Shown: piece by piece, positions 16,224 to 25,238 of the stretch
Layout of the letters: each line of letters begins with the position of its first letter
How positions within the stretch are numbered: position 1 is the first letter of the stretch
Origin: Algoriphagus sp.
GTDB lineage: Bacteria > Bacteroidota > Bacteroidia > Cytophagales > Cyclobacteriaceae
Assembly: GCA_021298245.1 (NCBI GenBank)
Contig: JAJTDZ010000057.1
Location: forward strand, 1-35,723
Length of the DNA: 35,723 bases
Direction: 5' to 3'
Notes under the pieces: generated by a model
Databases searched by the model: none
Seen by the model: the letters and a program-made list of their open reading frames with translations, nothing else
Told to the model about the DNA's origin: nothing
Program-made: the position numbers and the translations under genes

Positions 16224-17522
16224 TCACATCAGTCCAAACAGCCTGGGAAGTAGTAAAGATAGCTCAGGGAATATCATAATAAGAGCCAAGGCAATAACCA
16301 TAGCCAAAAAGAAAGGCAGCAGAGGCCGCAATACTTGGGTTAAGGAGATTTTTGCGATGGATACCCCAACAAATAGTAAGGATCCTACCGGAGGTGTACA
16401 AAGGCCAATACACAAATTGACTACCATCATGATACCAAAATGAATGGGATCCACCCCTACATTGGTAACCACAGGAAGGAAAATAGGAGTAAAAATCAAC
16501 ACGGCGGGGGTAATGTCCATAAACATCCCTACAAAAAGTAAAATGAGGTTGATGACAATCAATATCACCCATTTATTATCGCTTAGGGTAAGCATAAACT
16601 CACTGATCATTTGGGGTATGTCTTCTGCTGACATGACCCAAGACATGCTCATGGATGTTCCTATGAGCAATAGCACCACGGCAGTTGTTTCGGACGAGCG
16701 CACCAAAATACCCGTAAATTCACTCCATTTCAGTTCCTTGTAAGCCAAGGAAAGTAACAAAGTGTATACCACCGCTATGGCTGAGGCCTCTGTAGCAGTA
16801 AATACTCCTGCCACAATGCCTCCAATCACCAAGACTAGAAGGAACATACTTGGAATAGCTCTCCAAAAAGATCTTGCCAAGTACACCAAACTCACCTGCT
16901 CCCCTTCAGGAAGCTTTTTCTTTTTGATAAAATAGGCTGCACAAATCATCAATGAAATTCCCAAAAGAATTCCTGGAAGGTATCCTGCCACAAACAAGGC
17001 TGCTATGGATACTCCCCCACTAGCCAAAGAGTAAATAATCAACACGTTGGAAGGTGGAATAATCAATCCGGTAGTCGACGAGGTAATGTTGACTGCAACT
17101 CCTAAGGTTTTGGGATAGCCTTCTGCATCCATTCGCTTGCCAAGAATACTTCCCAAGGCAGAAGCTGCTGCCGCTGCCGATCCAGCAATCGCTCCAAAGA
17201 GCATGGCAGCAATGATATTGACATAAAGCAAGCCACCAGGCAATCTTCCCATCAAGCCTTTAGCAAAATCTATCAAGCGATTGGCAATTCCGCCTTTGTT
17301 CATGATTTCTCCAGCCAACACAAAGAAAGGAATAGCCAACAAAGAAAAACTATCTAAACCTGTAGCCATACGCTGGGCTATGGTCGTTGCTGCGGGTAAG
17401 GTAGCCACGGTCACCGTAAGGGTAAAAAAGCTGGATAAACCCAAGCACCAGGCTACAGGTACGCCCAAGGCCAACAGGCTTACAAAACTGAATACCAAGA
17501 TTAAAATGCTCAACCACTCCAT
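16224..17522 (-). CDS. dctM: TRAP transporter large permease (DctM)
   Basis: 432 residues, about 12 hydrophobic segments, the 12-helix channel subunit of a tripartite ATP-independent periplasmic transporter, which moves organic acids by sodium or proton gradient. Family blocks include IPFFVLAGEIMNKGGIANRLIDF, GAIAGSAAAAASALGSIL, INLILLFVGMFMDITPAVLIFTPIFLPV and GLCTPPVGSLLFVG. It follows dctQ by 2 bp, so the two permease parts are made together. Given uxaA, uxaB and kdgA alongside, the likely cargo is a hexuronate (galacturonate or glucuronate); this is from context only. Confidence 0.94.
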   Translation of the reverse strand: MEWLSILILVFSFVSLLALGVPVAWCLGLSSFFTLTVTVATLPAATTIAQRMATGLDSFSLLAIPFFVLAGEIMNKGGIANRLIDFAKGLMGRLPGGLLYVNIIAAMLFGAIAGSAAAAASALGSILGKRMDAEGYPKTLGVAVNITSSTTGLIIPPSNVLIIYSLASGGVSIAALFVAGYLPGILLGISLMICAAYFIKKKKLPEGEQVSLVYLARSFWRAIPSMFLLVLVIGGIVAGVFTATEASAIAVVYTLLLSLAYKELKWSEFTGILVRSSETTAVVLLLIGTSMSMSWVMSAEDIPQMISEFMLTLSDNKWVILIVINLILLFVGMFMDITPAVLIFTPIFLPVVTNVGVDPIHFGIMMVVNLCIGLCTPPVGSLLFVGVSIAKISLTQVLRPLLPFFLAMVIALALIMIFPELSLLLPRLFGLM

Positions 17523-17524
17523 AG

Positions 17525-17998
17525 CTAGTTTTTAAGTTTAAAACATTGCAAACAGTGATAGCCATGGTAATACACCACCAAAAGACCAGATAAGGGGACA
17601 ATTCCATATACCCAAGAAAGGGGTACTTGTAAGGTGGCAGATTTCTGTTGCAAGAGATGAGAGAGGTACACCAAATTGCCCCCTCCCCAAACCATCACCA
17701 CAGCGCCAAAAAAGATAACAAATCCGTGAATGAGCAATTGAAGGAATAACAAATTCTTGCCTGAGAGTCTTTCGGGTAAGATATCAATTGCCAAATGTCC
17801 GTTTTTACCAGAGACGTAGGCTGCCCCCAATACCCCAAGCCAGATCATGCTATATCGGGAAAGTTCATCGGTAAAAGAACTTGGATCGCCCAACACATAG
17901 CGAGACACCACCTGCCAAGTTACGTTCAACACCATCAAAGCCATCAGCACAGTAATGAAGCTACGAATACATCGATCTAAAAATGATTTTATCTTCAT
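17525..17998 (-). CDS. dctQ: TRAP transporter small permease (DctQ)
   Basis: 157 residues with four hydrophobic segments, the small membrane subunit that joins DctM. It carries the family's SRYVLGDPSSFTDELSRYSMIWLGVLGAAYVSGKNGHLAID stretch in pieces: the Trp/Ser-rich loop before helix 2, the E-L-x-R-Y motif and the GHLAID motif. Its ATG overlaps the dctP stop (17995-17998, ATGA) and its stop is 2 bp from dctM, which indicates one operon with coupled translation. Confidence 0.92.
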   Translation of the reverse strand: MKIKSFLDRCIRSFITVLMALMVLNVTWQVVSRYVLGDPSSFTDELSRYSMIWLGVLGAAYVSGKNGHLAIDILPERLSGKNLLFLQLLIHGFVIFFGAVVMVWGGGNLVYLSHLLQQKSATLQVPLSWVYGIVPLSGLLVVYYHGYHCLQCFKLKN

Positions 17999-18978
17999 AA
18001 GCCCGTGTTTTGTATCCTCTGGAGCAATCTCCTTAAATGAGGTTGCTCGGTGAGAATTTGGTCATAGATGGCCTTAGTTTCCTTGATAAAGGGTTCTTTA
18101 GAAGGGTATGAAATCTTTACTCCGGCTTTTTCCACTTCGGTGAGGGATTCTTCTACCGCCTTTTTCCATAATTCGGCCTGATAGACCGCTGATTCGTCTG
18201 CTGCTTCTTGCAGCCATTGTTTTTCTTGAGGGCTCAGCTGCTCCCAGACAATGGTACTGACCAAAACCACGTCTGGTATAGCTGTATGCTCATCTAGTGC
18301 ATAAAATTTGCACACTTCGTAATGCCTGGAATTGTAAAAACTAGGAGGGTTATTTTCAGCAGCATCCACAATCCCTTGTTGAAGTGCGGTATACAACTCG
18401 CCATAGGCTACTGGAGTGGGCGAGCCCCCCATTCCTTTAATCATAGCAATGGCCATTTTCGATTCCTGTACGCGTATTTTCTGTCCAGCCAAATCCTGAG
18501 GAGAGTGGATAGGTTGTGTTTTACTATAAAAACTTCTTTTACCTGCATCGTAAAAACATAGCCCGCGGAGTCTATATTTTTCTGAACTCATCAATAACTC
18601 TTTGCCAATTTCACCACCTAGCACCTGCGCGATGTGATCGTCATCTCGAAACAAAAATGGAAAGCCCAACACACTAATTTCAGGAGAGAAGTTTTCTAGG
18701 GAGGCTGCTGAAACTTTGGTCATTCCCAAACTTCCAATTTGAAGAAGTTCGAGCAACTCCCTTTCCGTACCAAGCTGCTGGTTGGGATAAACTTTTACGA
18801 TTAGTTTACCTCCCGACTTTTCTTCCAATCGCTCCCCCAAAAAGATCATGGCCTGGTGCACTGGATGAGATACTACTTGGGCATGACCCATTTTAATTAC
18901 CTTGACACCTGTGTTCAGTTGACAGCTGCTCGCTAGCATCAGGAGAAAAAAGCTAAAATAAAAAATTTTGAAGTGCAT
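17995..18978 (-). CDS. dctP: TRAP transporter substrate-binding lipoprotein (DctP), probably for hexuronate
   Basis: 327 residues. It starts with a lipoprotein signal (lipobox LASS-C at residues 16-19), so it is expected to be membrane-anchored rather than free in the periplasm. The mature part is a DctP-type binding protein: GHAQVVSHPVHQAMIFLGERLEE, the conserved LAGQKIRVQESKMAIAMIKGMGGSPTPV block with the substrate-binding Arg of IRV, and LQQGIVDAAENNPPSFY. It captures a carboxylate-bearing substrate and delivers it to DctQM. Its ATG overlaps the kdgA stop (TAATG around 18978), so it is coupled to KDG-pathway genes, which points to a uronate substrate. Confidence 0.9.
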   Translation of the reverse strand: MHFKIFYFSFFLLMLASSCQLNTGVKVIKMGHAQVVSHPVHQAMIFLGERLEEKSGGKLIVKVYPNQQLGTERELLELLQIGSLGMTKVSAASLENFSPEISVLGFPFLFRDDDHIAQVLGGEIGKELLMSSEKYRLRGLCFYDAGKRSFYSKTQPIHSPQDLAGQKIRVQESKMAIAMIKGMGGSPTPVAYGELYTALQQGIVDAAENNPPSFYNSRHYEVCKFYALDEHTAIPDVVLVSTIVWEQLSPQEKQWLQEAADESAVYQAELWKKAVEESLTEVEKAGVKISYPSKEPFIKETKAIYDQILTEQPHLRRLLQRIQNTGL

Positions 18979-19643
18979 TAGGCTGTAGGTCTAAGCGAAG
19001 TAATGATTTGCATTGCCTGAGCAATATCTCCTTGGATTTGGACGTAATTTTTGGTTTGAATGGCCTCCTTGCTCAGCAGCTGTGAACCCATACCCACGCA
19101 TAATGCTCCCGCTTCAAACCAAGATTTAATCGAATCCAAGGTGGGTACTACTCCTCCCGTTGGCATCAGCTCAATCCGGGGCATCACCGCATGCACCGAT
19201 GGGATAAAGGATGGTCCAAGCAAGTTGGCAGGGTAAATTTTTACCAATTCAGCTCCCAATTCTTGGGCCACAAAAACTTCCGTGACGGTACCACATCCTG
19301 GTATCCAAGGTACCCCATGCTTTGCACAGTATTCACCTAAAGCAGGATGCATTACGGGAGCTACAATAAATTCGGCACCTGCATCCAAAAAAACTTCCGC
19401 ATCGCTGGGCTGATAAATGGTACCTGCCCCCAAGGATAGTCCTGGAAGCTTGCTTGCAGCTAATTTTAACTTAGGGAAAATGGCCGCTGCCTCCTTACCC
19501 CTATTCACCAATTCAATCACACGAACTCCTCCTGCATAGGCTGCATGAAGAACTTCTATACAAACCTGTTCATCGGGATGAAATAAAATAGGCATCATCC
19601 CAGCAGCATGCATCTTGCGTATAAAGGAAGTAGGATTTCTCAT
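18978..19643 (-). CDS. kdgA: 2-keto-3-deoxy-6-phosphogluconate (KDPG) aldolase
   Basis: 221 residues from the ATG at 19643 (MRNPTSFIRKMH). A longer frame to 19706 exists but would run into kdgK, so I reject it; kdgK and kdgA overlap as TAATG, as do kdgA and dctP. The class I aldolase cleaves KDPG to pyruvate and glyceraldehyde-3-phosphate, the last step of hexuronate use. Key blocks: VIELVNRG with the catalytic Glu, GAGTIYQPSDAE, EFIVAPVMHP, PGCGTVTEVFVAQELGAE and VKIYPANLLGPSFI, in which the Lys forms the Schiff base. TGGV near the C-terminus binds the phosphate. Normal length is about 210 residues. Confidence 0.93.
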   Translation of the reverse strand: MRNPTSFIRKMHAAGMMPILFHPDEQVCIEVLHAAYAGGVRVIELVNRGKEAAAIFPKLKLAASKLPGLSLGAGTIYQPSDAEVFLDAGAEFIVAPVMHPALGEYCAKHGVPWIPGCGTVTEVFVAQELGAELVKIYPANLLGPSFIPSVHAVMPRIELMPTGGVVPTLDSIKSWFEAGALCVGMGSQLLSKEAIQTKNYVQIQGDIAQAMQIITSLRPTA

Positions 19644-20514
19644 TAACGTTTTATTTTTCCAAGGCTTTGTCCAGAAGCTACTTCCTGTATTTCTGCCAAG
19701 GAGCAAAGTAAAATATCACCCGGAACCCCATGCTTCAAGGCCCCTGCGGCCATGGCAAATTCTATGGCTTGCTGAGGTTTGAAGTGCATTAATCCATAGA
19801 GTAAACCTCCAGCAAAAGCATCTCCTGAACCCACTCGATCTACAATGTGGGTCAGTGCATACGTCTTAGATGAATAAGATTTTTTAGCACCATGCAACTC
19901 AGCACTTAGTTTATTTTCTGAGGCACTACTGGATTGCCTGTCCGTTTGTGCCACGTAAGTCAATCGTGGGAATAGATCGTAAATTTCTTTTTTTGCCTCA
20001 GAAAACTTTTTCCAGCTTTTGTGGAGACAAACGTTAAAATCTTTCAGCCCTCCAATCATCAAGCTACATCCCTCCATCAAAGGAGGCATGATCTCATGGG
20101 GAGCTTTGCCGTATTTCCACAAATTGCTTCTAAAACTCAAATCCCCACACACTGGGATCCCTTTTTCATTTGCTTTCTGAATTGCGGTCTTTACTAATTC
20201 TGCACAAGCCTTTGACAAAGCAGGGGTAATACCAGACCAATGAAAATAATCTGCCCCATCCAAAATCGTATCCCAATCCAACCCCTTCCCATCGAAAGTG
20301 GAGAAAACAGACCCAGCTCGGTCGTAAATGACTTGGGAACTACGCTGCATGGCCCCATGCTCCAGGTAATAGACCCCCATCCTCCCTGAGCAGCACCTAC
20401 ATTGGCCTCAGAACCTCCAAATTCTACATCAAAGGAATGAGTTTGGAAAAAACGCTGCTGTCCGGGGGGAGAAAGGCGGAGCATCACTTCCCCTAGCGTA
20501 ACAATTTTCTTCAT
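19643..20514 (-). pseudogene. kdgK: 2-keto-3-deoxygluconate kinase with internal deletion and frameshift
   Basis: PfkB-family sugar kinase that phosphorylates KDG to KDPG. The start at 20514 (MKKIVTLGEVMLRLSPPG) and the sugar-binding EFGGSEANVGAA are intact, but right after residue 42 the sequence jumps to GGRMGVYYLEHGA in another frame. The family has about 45-50 residues between these blocks (strands 3-5 and the lid), so roughly 140-150 bases are missing around 20390, and the deletion is not a multiple of three. The original frame stops at 20194. The rest (open from 20380 to 19643) is intact: FHWSGITPAL, DLSFRSNLW and the catalytic VGSGDAFAGG with its Asp. No full-length kinase can be made from this copy. 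It is the first gene of the kdgK-kdgA-dctPQM unit and divergent from uxaA over 45 bp. Confidence 0.85.
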
Positions 20515-20559
20515 AGAAGAATAAATTTTTATCTAATTTGACCAAAATAAGGAATAAAA

Positions 20560-22188
20560 ATGATGAATAATACTTCCCTACTCTTAGATTCTTCCGACAA
20601 CCTCGGGGTGGCACTCACTGACTTAGCTGCTGGAACCCCGGTCGAACTTGGTCCGCACCGATTAGTTTTAGGAGAATTTATCGCAGGTAAACATAAATTT
20701 TCTTTACAGGAATTCAATATCGGAGATGACCTATACCTCTATGGAAGTATCGTGGGGGAAGCCACTAAAAAAATCCCCAAAGGACATGCCATTACCTTAG
20801 GCAACATCAAACATAAAACCACTCCTTATACCCTGACCACAGGAAAGTATCACTGGAAGTCACCTGAGCTCAGTGCGTGGAAAGATCGAGAATTCTTGGG
20901 ATACAGGCGAGCTGATGGGCAGGTAGGTACCGCCAATTATTGGTTGGTATTGCCCTTGGTTTTTTGTGAAAATACCAATATCAAAACCCTGCAAGAAGCC
21001 TTTGAAAATGCTTTGGGTTTTGCACAACCCAATCCCTATGAATCGTTAATCAAGGCCTGGATTGCAGATGCTAACTCACCCGCTAGTTCGAATTCATCCC
21101 TAGGCATTGCAACCTCTCCTACTAAAATTTTTGAAAATATAGATGGAATCAGATTTTTAACGCACAGCTTGGGATGTGGCGGCACTCGAGACGATGCGGC
21201 GGCACTTTGCCAACTTTTGGCAGGCTATATTCACCACCCCAATGTAGCTGGAGCTACCGTTCTTAGCCTTGGTTGCCAACATGCACAAATCAGTTTGCTA
21301 CAGGAAAAATTGGATGCCTTGCATTGCAAAAAAACAGTCATCCTTTGTGAACAGCAGCAAGAGGGAAAAACAGAGGACCTTCTTGCCAAAGCCATTAGAG
21401 AGACCCTAGAAGGTTTGAAAGAAGCCAATAAAGCCAGGCGTGAGCCTTTTCCTTTGAGCAAGTTGGTAGTAGGTTTAGAGTGTGGGGGATCAGATGGGTT
21501 TTCTGGGATATCTGCTAATCCTACCTTGGGGCATGTTTCAGATACTCTCGTTGCCTTGGGAGCAAGTACCATTCTCTCCGAGTTTCCAGAACTCTGTGGA
21601 GCAGAACAAAACCTTATCCATAGATGTACCCACGAGGACCTAGCAAAGAGATTTATTCAATTGATGGAAACCTACGAAGCTGCCGCTCAGCGAGTGGGTA
21701 GCGGATTTGACATGAATCCTAGCCCTGGAAATATTAAGGATGGCTTGCTCACAGATGCGATCAAATCCTGTGGAGCAGCAAAAAAAGGCGGGACAGCTCC
21801 AATCAGCGATGTATTGGATTATCCCGAATACCTAAAAGTGTCGGGACTCAATCTTTTGTGTACCCCAGGCAATGATGTAGAGAGTACCACTGCGCTGGCA
21901 GGTAGTGGTGCTAATCTTATTTTATTTACAACTGGACTTGGTACCCCCACAGGTAATCCCATTTGTCCAGTAATAAAAGTGTCTAGCAACACCCAGGTAT
22001 CTTTGAAAATGCCAGACATCATCGATTTCAATGCCGGTACCATCATTACAGGTGAAGACACCCCAGAAAGTGCTGGCAACAAACTGCTTGAATTTATGAT
22101 TGAGGTGGCTAGTGGAAAGGTCTTAACCAAAGCAGAGGAAAGACGTAACTTCGATTTTATTCCTTGGAAAAGAGGAGTTTCCTTATGA
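20560..22188 (+). CDS. uxaA: Altronate dehydratase (full-length UxaA type)
   Basis: 542 residues, cytoplasmic. It dehydrates D-altronate to 2-keto-3-deoxygluconate in the galacturonate branch. The N-terminal about 100 residues are the SAF domain (DNLGVALTDLAAGTPVE..., IPKGHAITLGNIK), followed by GYRRADGQVGTANYWLVLP and the large catalytic domain with the metal-site Cys residues: LGCGGTRDDAAALC, SLGCQHAQ, LECGGSDGFSG and SCGAAKKGGTAPISDVLDY. Family members need Fe(II). Length matches the full two-domain enzyme of E. coli, unlike split versions. It opens the plus-strand arm of the locus, divergent from kdgK with only 45 bp between start codons, so promoters must overlap. Confidence 0.94.
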   Translation: MMNNTSLLLDSSDNLGVALTDLAAGTPVELGPHRLVLGEFIAGKHKFSLQEFNIGDDLYLYGSIVGEATKKIPKGHAITLGNIKHKTTPYTLTTGKYHWKSPELSAWKDREFLGYRRADGQVGTANYWLVLPLVFCENTNIKTLQEAFENALGFAQPNPYESLIKAWIADANSPASSNSSLGIATSPTKIFENIDGIRFLTHSLGCGGTRDDAAALCQLLAGYIHHPNVAGATVLSLGCQHAQISLLQEKLDALHCKKTVILCEQQQEGKTEDLLAKAIRETLEGLKEANKARREPFPLSKLVVGLECGGSDGFSGISANPTLGHVSDTLVALGASTILSEFPELCGAEQNLIHRCTHEDLAKRFIQLMETYEAAAQRVGSGFDMNPSPGNIKDGLLTDAIKSCGAAKKGGTAPISDVLDYPEYLKVSGLNLLCTPGNDVESTTALAGSGANLILFTTGLGTPTGNPICPVIKVSSNTQVSLKMPDIIDFNAGTIITGEDTPESAGNKLLEFMIEVASGKVLTKAEERRNFDFIPWKRGVSL

Positions 22189-22201
22189 GCTCAAAACGTA
22201 G

Positions 22202-22483
22202 TCAGCCAATAAGTAAAAACCTTGCTTGGGATGCCTTATCCCTAATTTGCTTAGCCTTTTGGTATTCTGGGGAGTGGTACCAGGCTAGGGCTTTCTCCTT
22301 GCTAGGAAATTCCAATAAAACCAAGCGGTCCTGGCTCCAATTCCCTTCTAAGGCAAGTACAGGAAGGCCCCTAGCGACAAACTTCCCTTCGTATTTTTCA
22401 ATAATTCCTGGAGTTAATTTTTTATATTCTTCGTATAGGTTCCAATCTTGGATACCTACTTCCACGAGCATAAAGGCAGCCAT
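22202..22483 (-). CDS. DUF1330 domain protein
   Basis: 93 residues, cytoplasmic, a ferredoxin-like fold protein of the DUF1330 family. Visible blocks are LVEVGIQDWNLYEEYKKL, EKYEGKFVARGLPVLALEGNW, DRLVLLEFPSKEKALAWYHS and PEYQKAKQIRDKAS, all in the family's usual order. The function of DUF1330 is not settled; related alpha-beta barrel proteins include small stress-type or oxygenase-like enzymes. It lies antisense between uxaA and uxaB, 14 bp after the uxaA stop and 42 bp before the uxaB start, and would be read against uxaA transcription. The predicted protein is well formed, which argues that this strand, not the opposite frame, is coding. Confidence 0.85.
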   Translation of the reverse strand: MAAFMLVEVGIQDWNLYEEYKKLTPGIIEKYEGKFVARGLPVLALEGNWSQDRLVLLEFPSKEKALAWYHSPEYQKAKQIRDKASQARFLLIG

Positions 22484-22524
22484 AGTAAGGTAAGGTTAAA
22501 ATGAAGGTGGAAAACTAATAAACT

Positions 22525-23847
22525 ATGGCTAACTCAAAGCAAAAAATCCTTCAATTTGGTACTGGAAATTTTTTGAGAGGATTTATTGAACCTATGGTCC
22601 AAACCCTTCAAGAAAAAGGTTATCCATTAGAAGTAATCCTTGTTCAAAGTACAGGTGGAAACACCCTGGAGGAATTAAGAAAACAAGAATTTAACTACTC
22701 CTTGCACCTTGCTGGGATTCACCAGGGTGTTGTTGTACAAAAAGAAAAAAAAATAGCCTGCATAACCGAAGGAATTAGTTTGCCTCAGGATTGGGAAATT
22801 TTCATGTCCTATGCCCGAGATCCCGAGGTGAAATGGATACTATCCAATGTGACCGAGGCAGGCTTGGTTTGGGAAGAGGAGCTTGACGCTACGGTACCTG
22901 CAACCTCTTTTCCAGCTAGGCTTACCCAGTGGCTATACCAGCGATTTAGGTATCTTCCCCAGCAAGATACCCTCCTATTGCCTTGCGAATTGCTTCCTTC
23001 CAATGGAGAACTCCTAAAAAAATGGGTAAAGCAACATGCCAAAAATTGGAGCCTTTCGGAAGATTTTCTTTCTTGGGTGGAAAGCACCTGTAAATTCTAT
23101 ACCACCTTAGTGGATAGGATTGTCCCGGGACACCCTAGACTTGAGAAGAATCCAATCGAGCAATTCAAAGATCGTTTTGCAGTACAAGCAGAGCCGTATT
23201 GCTTTTGGGGAATCCAAGGCGGGAATTCTGATAGAGCTAATTTACCTTTTCTAGACAGCGATCACGGGGTAGTTTTGTGCGATTCCTTAGATTTTTTTAT
23301 CAAGAGAAAAATTACCCTCTTAAACGGCTTGCATACCTACATGGCTGCCTTAGGAAGGTGCAGGGGAATTGGCACCGTACGAGAATATTTGATGGATGAA
23401 AAAAGACAAGCAGAAGTCCATCACCTTCTTTTTGAAGAACTATTGCCCTACTTACCGGGACCCCAAGAATCCCTGCAACTCTATGCTGCTGAGGTAATGG
23501 AAAGGCTATTGAATCCTTTTGTTCAGCACCAACTTCGAGACATCTCCCTTCATTCCATATCCAAATTTTCCGCTCGACTCAAACCCGTATGCCAATTATA
23601 TGAAGCCCAGGAGGGCGGACTACCCAAAGAACTGGCAAAAGGCTTGGTTGCACTTTGCTTGGTTATGCTCAGGTTTACCGATGAAATGAGGGATAAAGAA
23701 GAAAATTTGAAACAAATCGAGGAAATTAAAAAACAACCGAAAAACGAAATGGAAAAGGTTATTCAACTCAGTCAATTATTTTTTGGACTTTCCTCTCGCC
23801 CCGCAATACAATCGGCCTACAAGGAATTAAGTAATGCTGACGCTTAG
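22525..23847 (+). CDS. uxaB: Tagaturonate reductase (mannitol dehydrogenase family)
   Basis: 440 residues, cytoplasmic. It reduces D-tagaturonate to D-altronate with NADH, the step before UxaA. The Rossmann motif is unusually close to the start: ILQFGTGNFLRGFIEPM. Other family landmarks are SNVTEAG, LLPCELLPSNGELL, the WGIQGG segment, and the catalytic FFIKRKITLLNGLHTYMA with the conserved Lys, Asn and His. It is a little shorter than the 480-residue E. coli enzyme, mainly at the C-terminal helical part. Mannitol dehydrogenase-family members are easy to confuse (UxuB, MtlD), but the neighbours uxaA and kdgA favour UxaB. The stop codon overlaps the tolC-like stop on the other strand (23844-23847). 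Confidence 0.88.
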   Translation: MANSKQKILQFGTGNFLRGFIEPMVQTLQEKGYPLEVILVQSTGGNTLEELRKQEFNYSLHLAGIHQGVVVQKEKKIACITEGISLPQDWEIFMSYARDPEVKWILSNVTEAGLVWEEELDATVPATSFPARLTQWLYQRFRYLPQQDTLLLPCELLPSNGELLKKWVKQHAKNWSLSEDFLSWVESTCKFYTTLVDRIVPGHPRLEKNPIEQFKDRFAVQAEPYCFWGIQGGNSDRANLPFLDSDHGVVLCDSLDFFIKRKITLLNGLHTYMAALGRCRGIGTVREYLMDEKRQAEVHHLLFEELLPYLPGPQESLQLYAAEVMERLLNPFVQHQLRDISLHSISKFSARLKPVCQLYEAQEGGLPKELAKGLVALCLVMLRFTDEMRDKEENLKQIEEIKKQPKNEMEKVIQLSQLFFGLSSRPAIQSAYKELSNADA

Positions 23848-25238
23848 TTTTCTTCAAATCCTAAGCCAGCCGAGAATCGCGTCTTGGCGTAGGCCGTGCG
23901 CAATTTGGCTGCAAGGTCATTGAGCGTAATTCTAGAATCAAATACGGCTACTTCTCGGGCATTGACTAAGAACAGACTGCTTTCTCCAATTGAAAATCTA
24001 CGGGTTTCTCCTTGCAAAAGAGCTTCTAGCGTTTTTACGTTTGTACTGATAGTGGCTACTTGGCTATTCAAAATTTTCCATGAGTTTAACTCCGCTTCTA
24101 ATTTTCTCCTCAGTTCGAATTCCTTCAGCTCCCTTCCAGTCTGTTTGATTTCAATCTTGGCTTTGGTCTGTCCCAAGGAACCTCTCGTGCTCCTCAATAG
24201 CAAAGGAGAGTAAAGAGTAACTCCCCACTTGTAATTGTTTTCAAGGAAAGGAGAAGGTCTTGCACCCGCAATATTTTCGGTAAGAAAATTATACTTCAAC
24301 TTCATTACAGGCAGGAGTTCTTGAGTTTTTAACCTCTTTTCTACATTTAAGCTAGCTAGATCCACATCGGTTAGCCTTAATACAGGATGGGCAGATACCC
24401 TACTTCGCAATTCCTCCTCATCTGGAGCAATTTGACTCTGTTCAAACAAATCTTGGGGTACAATCTCCTGATCCAACACCATAGGCTCACCATTTTCACT
24501 CCAAAGAAAAGTGGATAGCAATTGGGTACTCGAAAAGAGTTCATTCTCCGCTGTCTGCAATCTATATTCTCGGTTTAAAAGTTGGGATAAGGCTTCTACG
24601 GTGTCTATGGCCGCTTGATCCCCCAAATCAAAACTTCTTTTTACTGCATCAAAGCGAATTTTTGCTAGGGTTAATCCCTCTTGAAGTACTTGTTTGTTTT
24701 CGTATGCAGCAGCCCATCTCCAATAGGCATCCGTAGCTTGCAGATGAAGTTCGTTGAGCAAGACGCTACGTTCCGCCTCAGTTGCTTGTTGGTATAACTG
24801 CGCTTTTCTTAACATGGCCCGACGATCATCAAACATCAAGCCTTGTCCTAAGTTCACAGAAGCTCCTGCAGAGAGTAATCCATTACCCGGAAGCGAATTT
24901 TCTGAATTGACAAAACGACCGTTGTTTTGCTCAAAATTCCCATTCAATTCTACCCCCATCCAGGTGGGGATAAGCACCCCTGCTTCTCTTTTTTCAAAAT
25001 AGGTGGATTGATTGAATTCCTTTTTATCCAAGTTGCCATAGAGCATAGGATCAAATCCACCCCGGGCTTTTAGCACCTCAGTATCTCCCAAGCGCAAGGT
25101 AAGCTCTGCCTGTACCGCCACAGGATGATTTAACTTGACCCATTCCATATAGGTCATAAAATCCAGTCTCAAAGAATCTTGAGCAATCCCACTCCAAGAG
25201 AGGAAAAAAAGGTAAACTAAAAGTATGATCCTTTTCAT
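23844..25238 (-). CDS. TolC-family outer membrane efflux protein
   Basis: 464 residues with signal peptide (residues 1-19, ending SGIAQ). The rest has the TolC pattern of two long helix-strand repeats, each about 190 residues: the first opens with LDFMTYMEWVKLNHPVAVQAE, the second with LRSRVSAHPVLRLTDVDLASL; each ends in amphipathic strands such as ALYSPLLLRSTRG-type VTLYSPLLLR. TolC trimers form the outer-membrane and periplasmic tunnel of export systems. It is the last gene of the tetR-ABC-hlyD operon: its ATG overlaps the hlyD stop (25235-25238). This places it as the dedicated outer-membrane partner. Confidence 0.88.
   Translation of the reverse strand: MKRIILLVYLFFLSWSGIAQDSLRLDFMTYMEWVKLNHPVAVQAELTLRLGDTEVLKARGGFDPMLYGNLDKKEFNQSTYFEKREAGVLIPTWMGVELNGNFEQNNGRFVNSENSLPGNGLLSAGASVNLGQGLMFDDRRAMLRKAQLYQQATEAERSVLLNELHLQATDAYWRWAAAYENKQVLQEGLTLAKIRFDAVKRSFDLGDQAAIDTVEALSQLLNREYRLQTAENELFSSTQLLSTFLWSENGEPMVLDQEIVPQDLFEQSQIAPDEEELRSRVSAHPVLRLTDVDLASLNVEKRLKTQELLPVMKLKYNFLTENIAGARPSPFLENNYKWGVTLYSPLLLRSTRGSLGQTKAKIEIKQTGRELKEFELRRKLEAELNSWKILNSQVATISTNVKTLEALLQGETRRFSIGESSLFLVNAREVAVFDSRITLNDLAAKLRTAYAKTRFSAGLGFEEN

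Noticed and set aside
19643-19706. Longer start for kdgA at 19706
   Set aside because: It would add 21 residues that overlap kdgK in another frame; the ATG at 19643 gives the family N-terminus and a TAATG junction.
22164-22493. Plus-strand frame overlapping the uxaA end and opposite the DUF1330 gene
   Set aside because: The minus-strand product matches DUF1330 from end to end; the plus frame has no family pattern, although an ATGA overlap with the uxaA stop made it worth a look.
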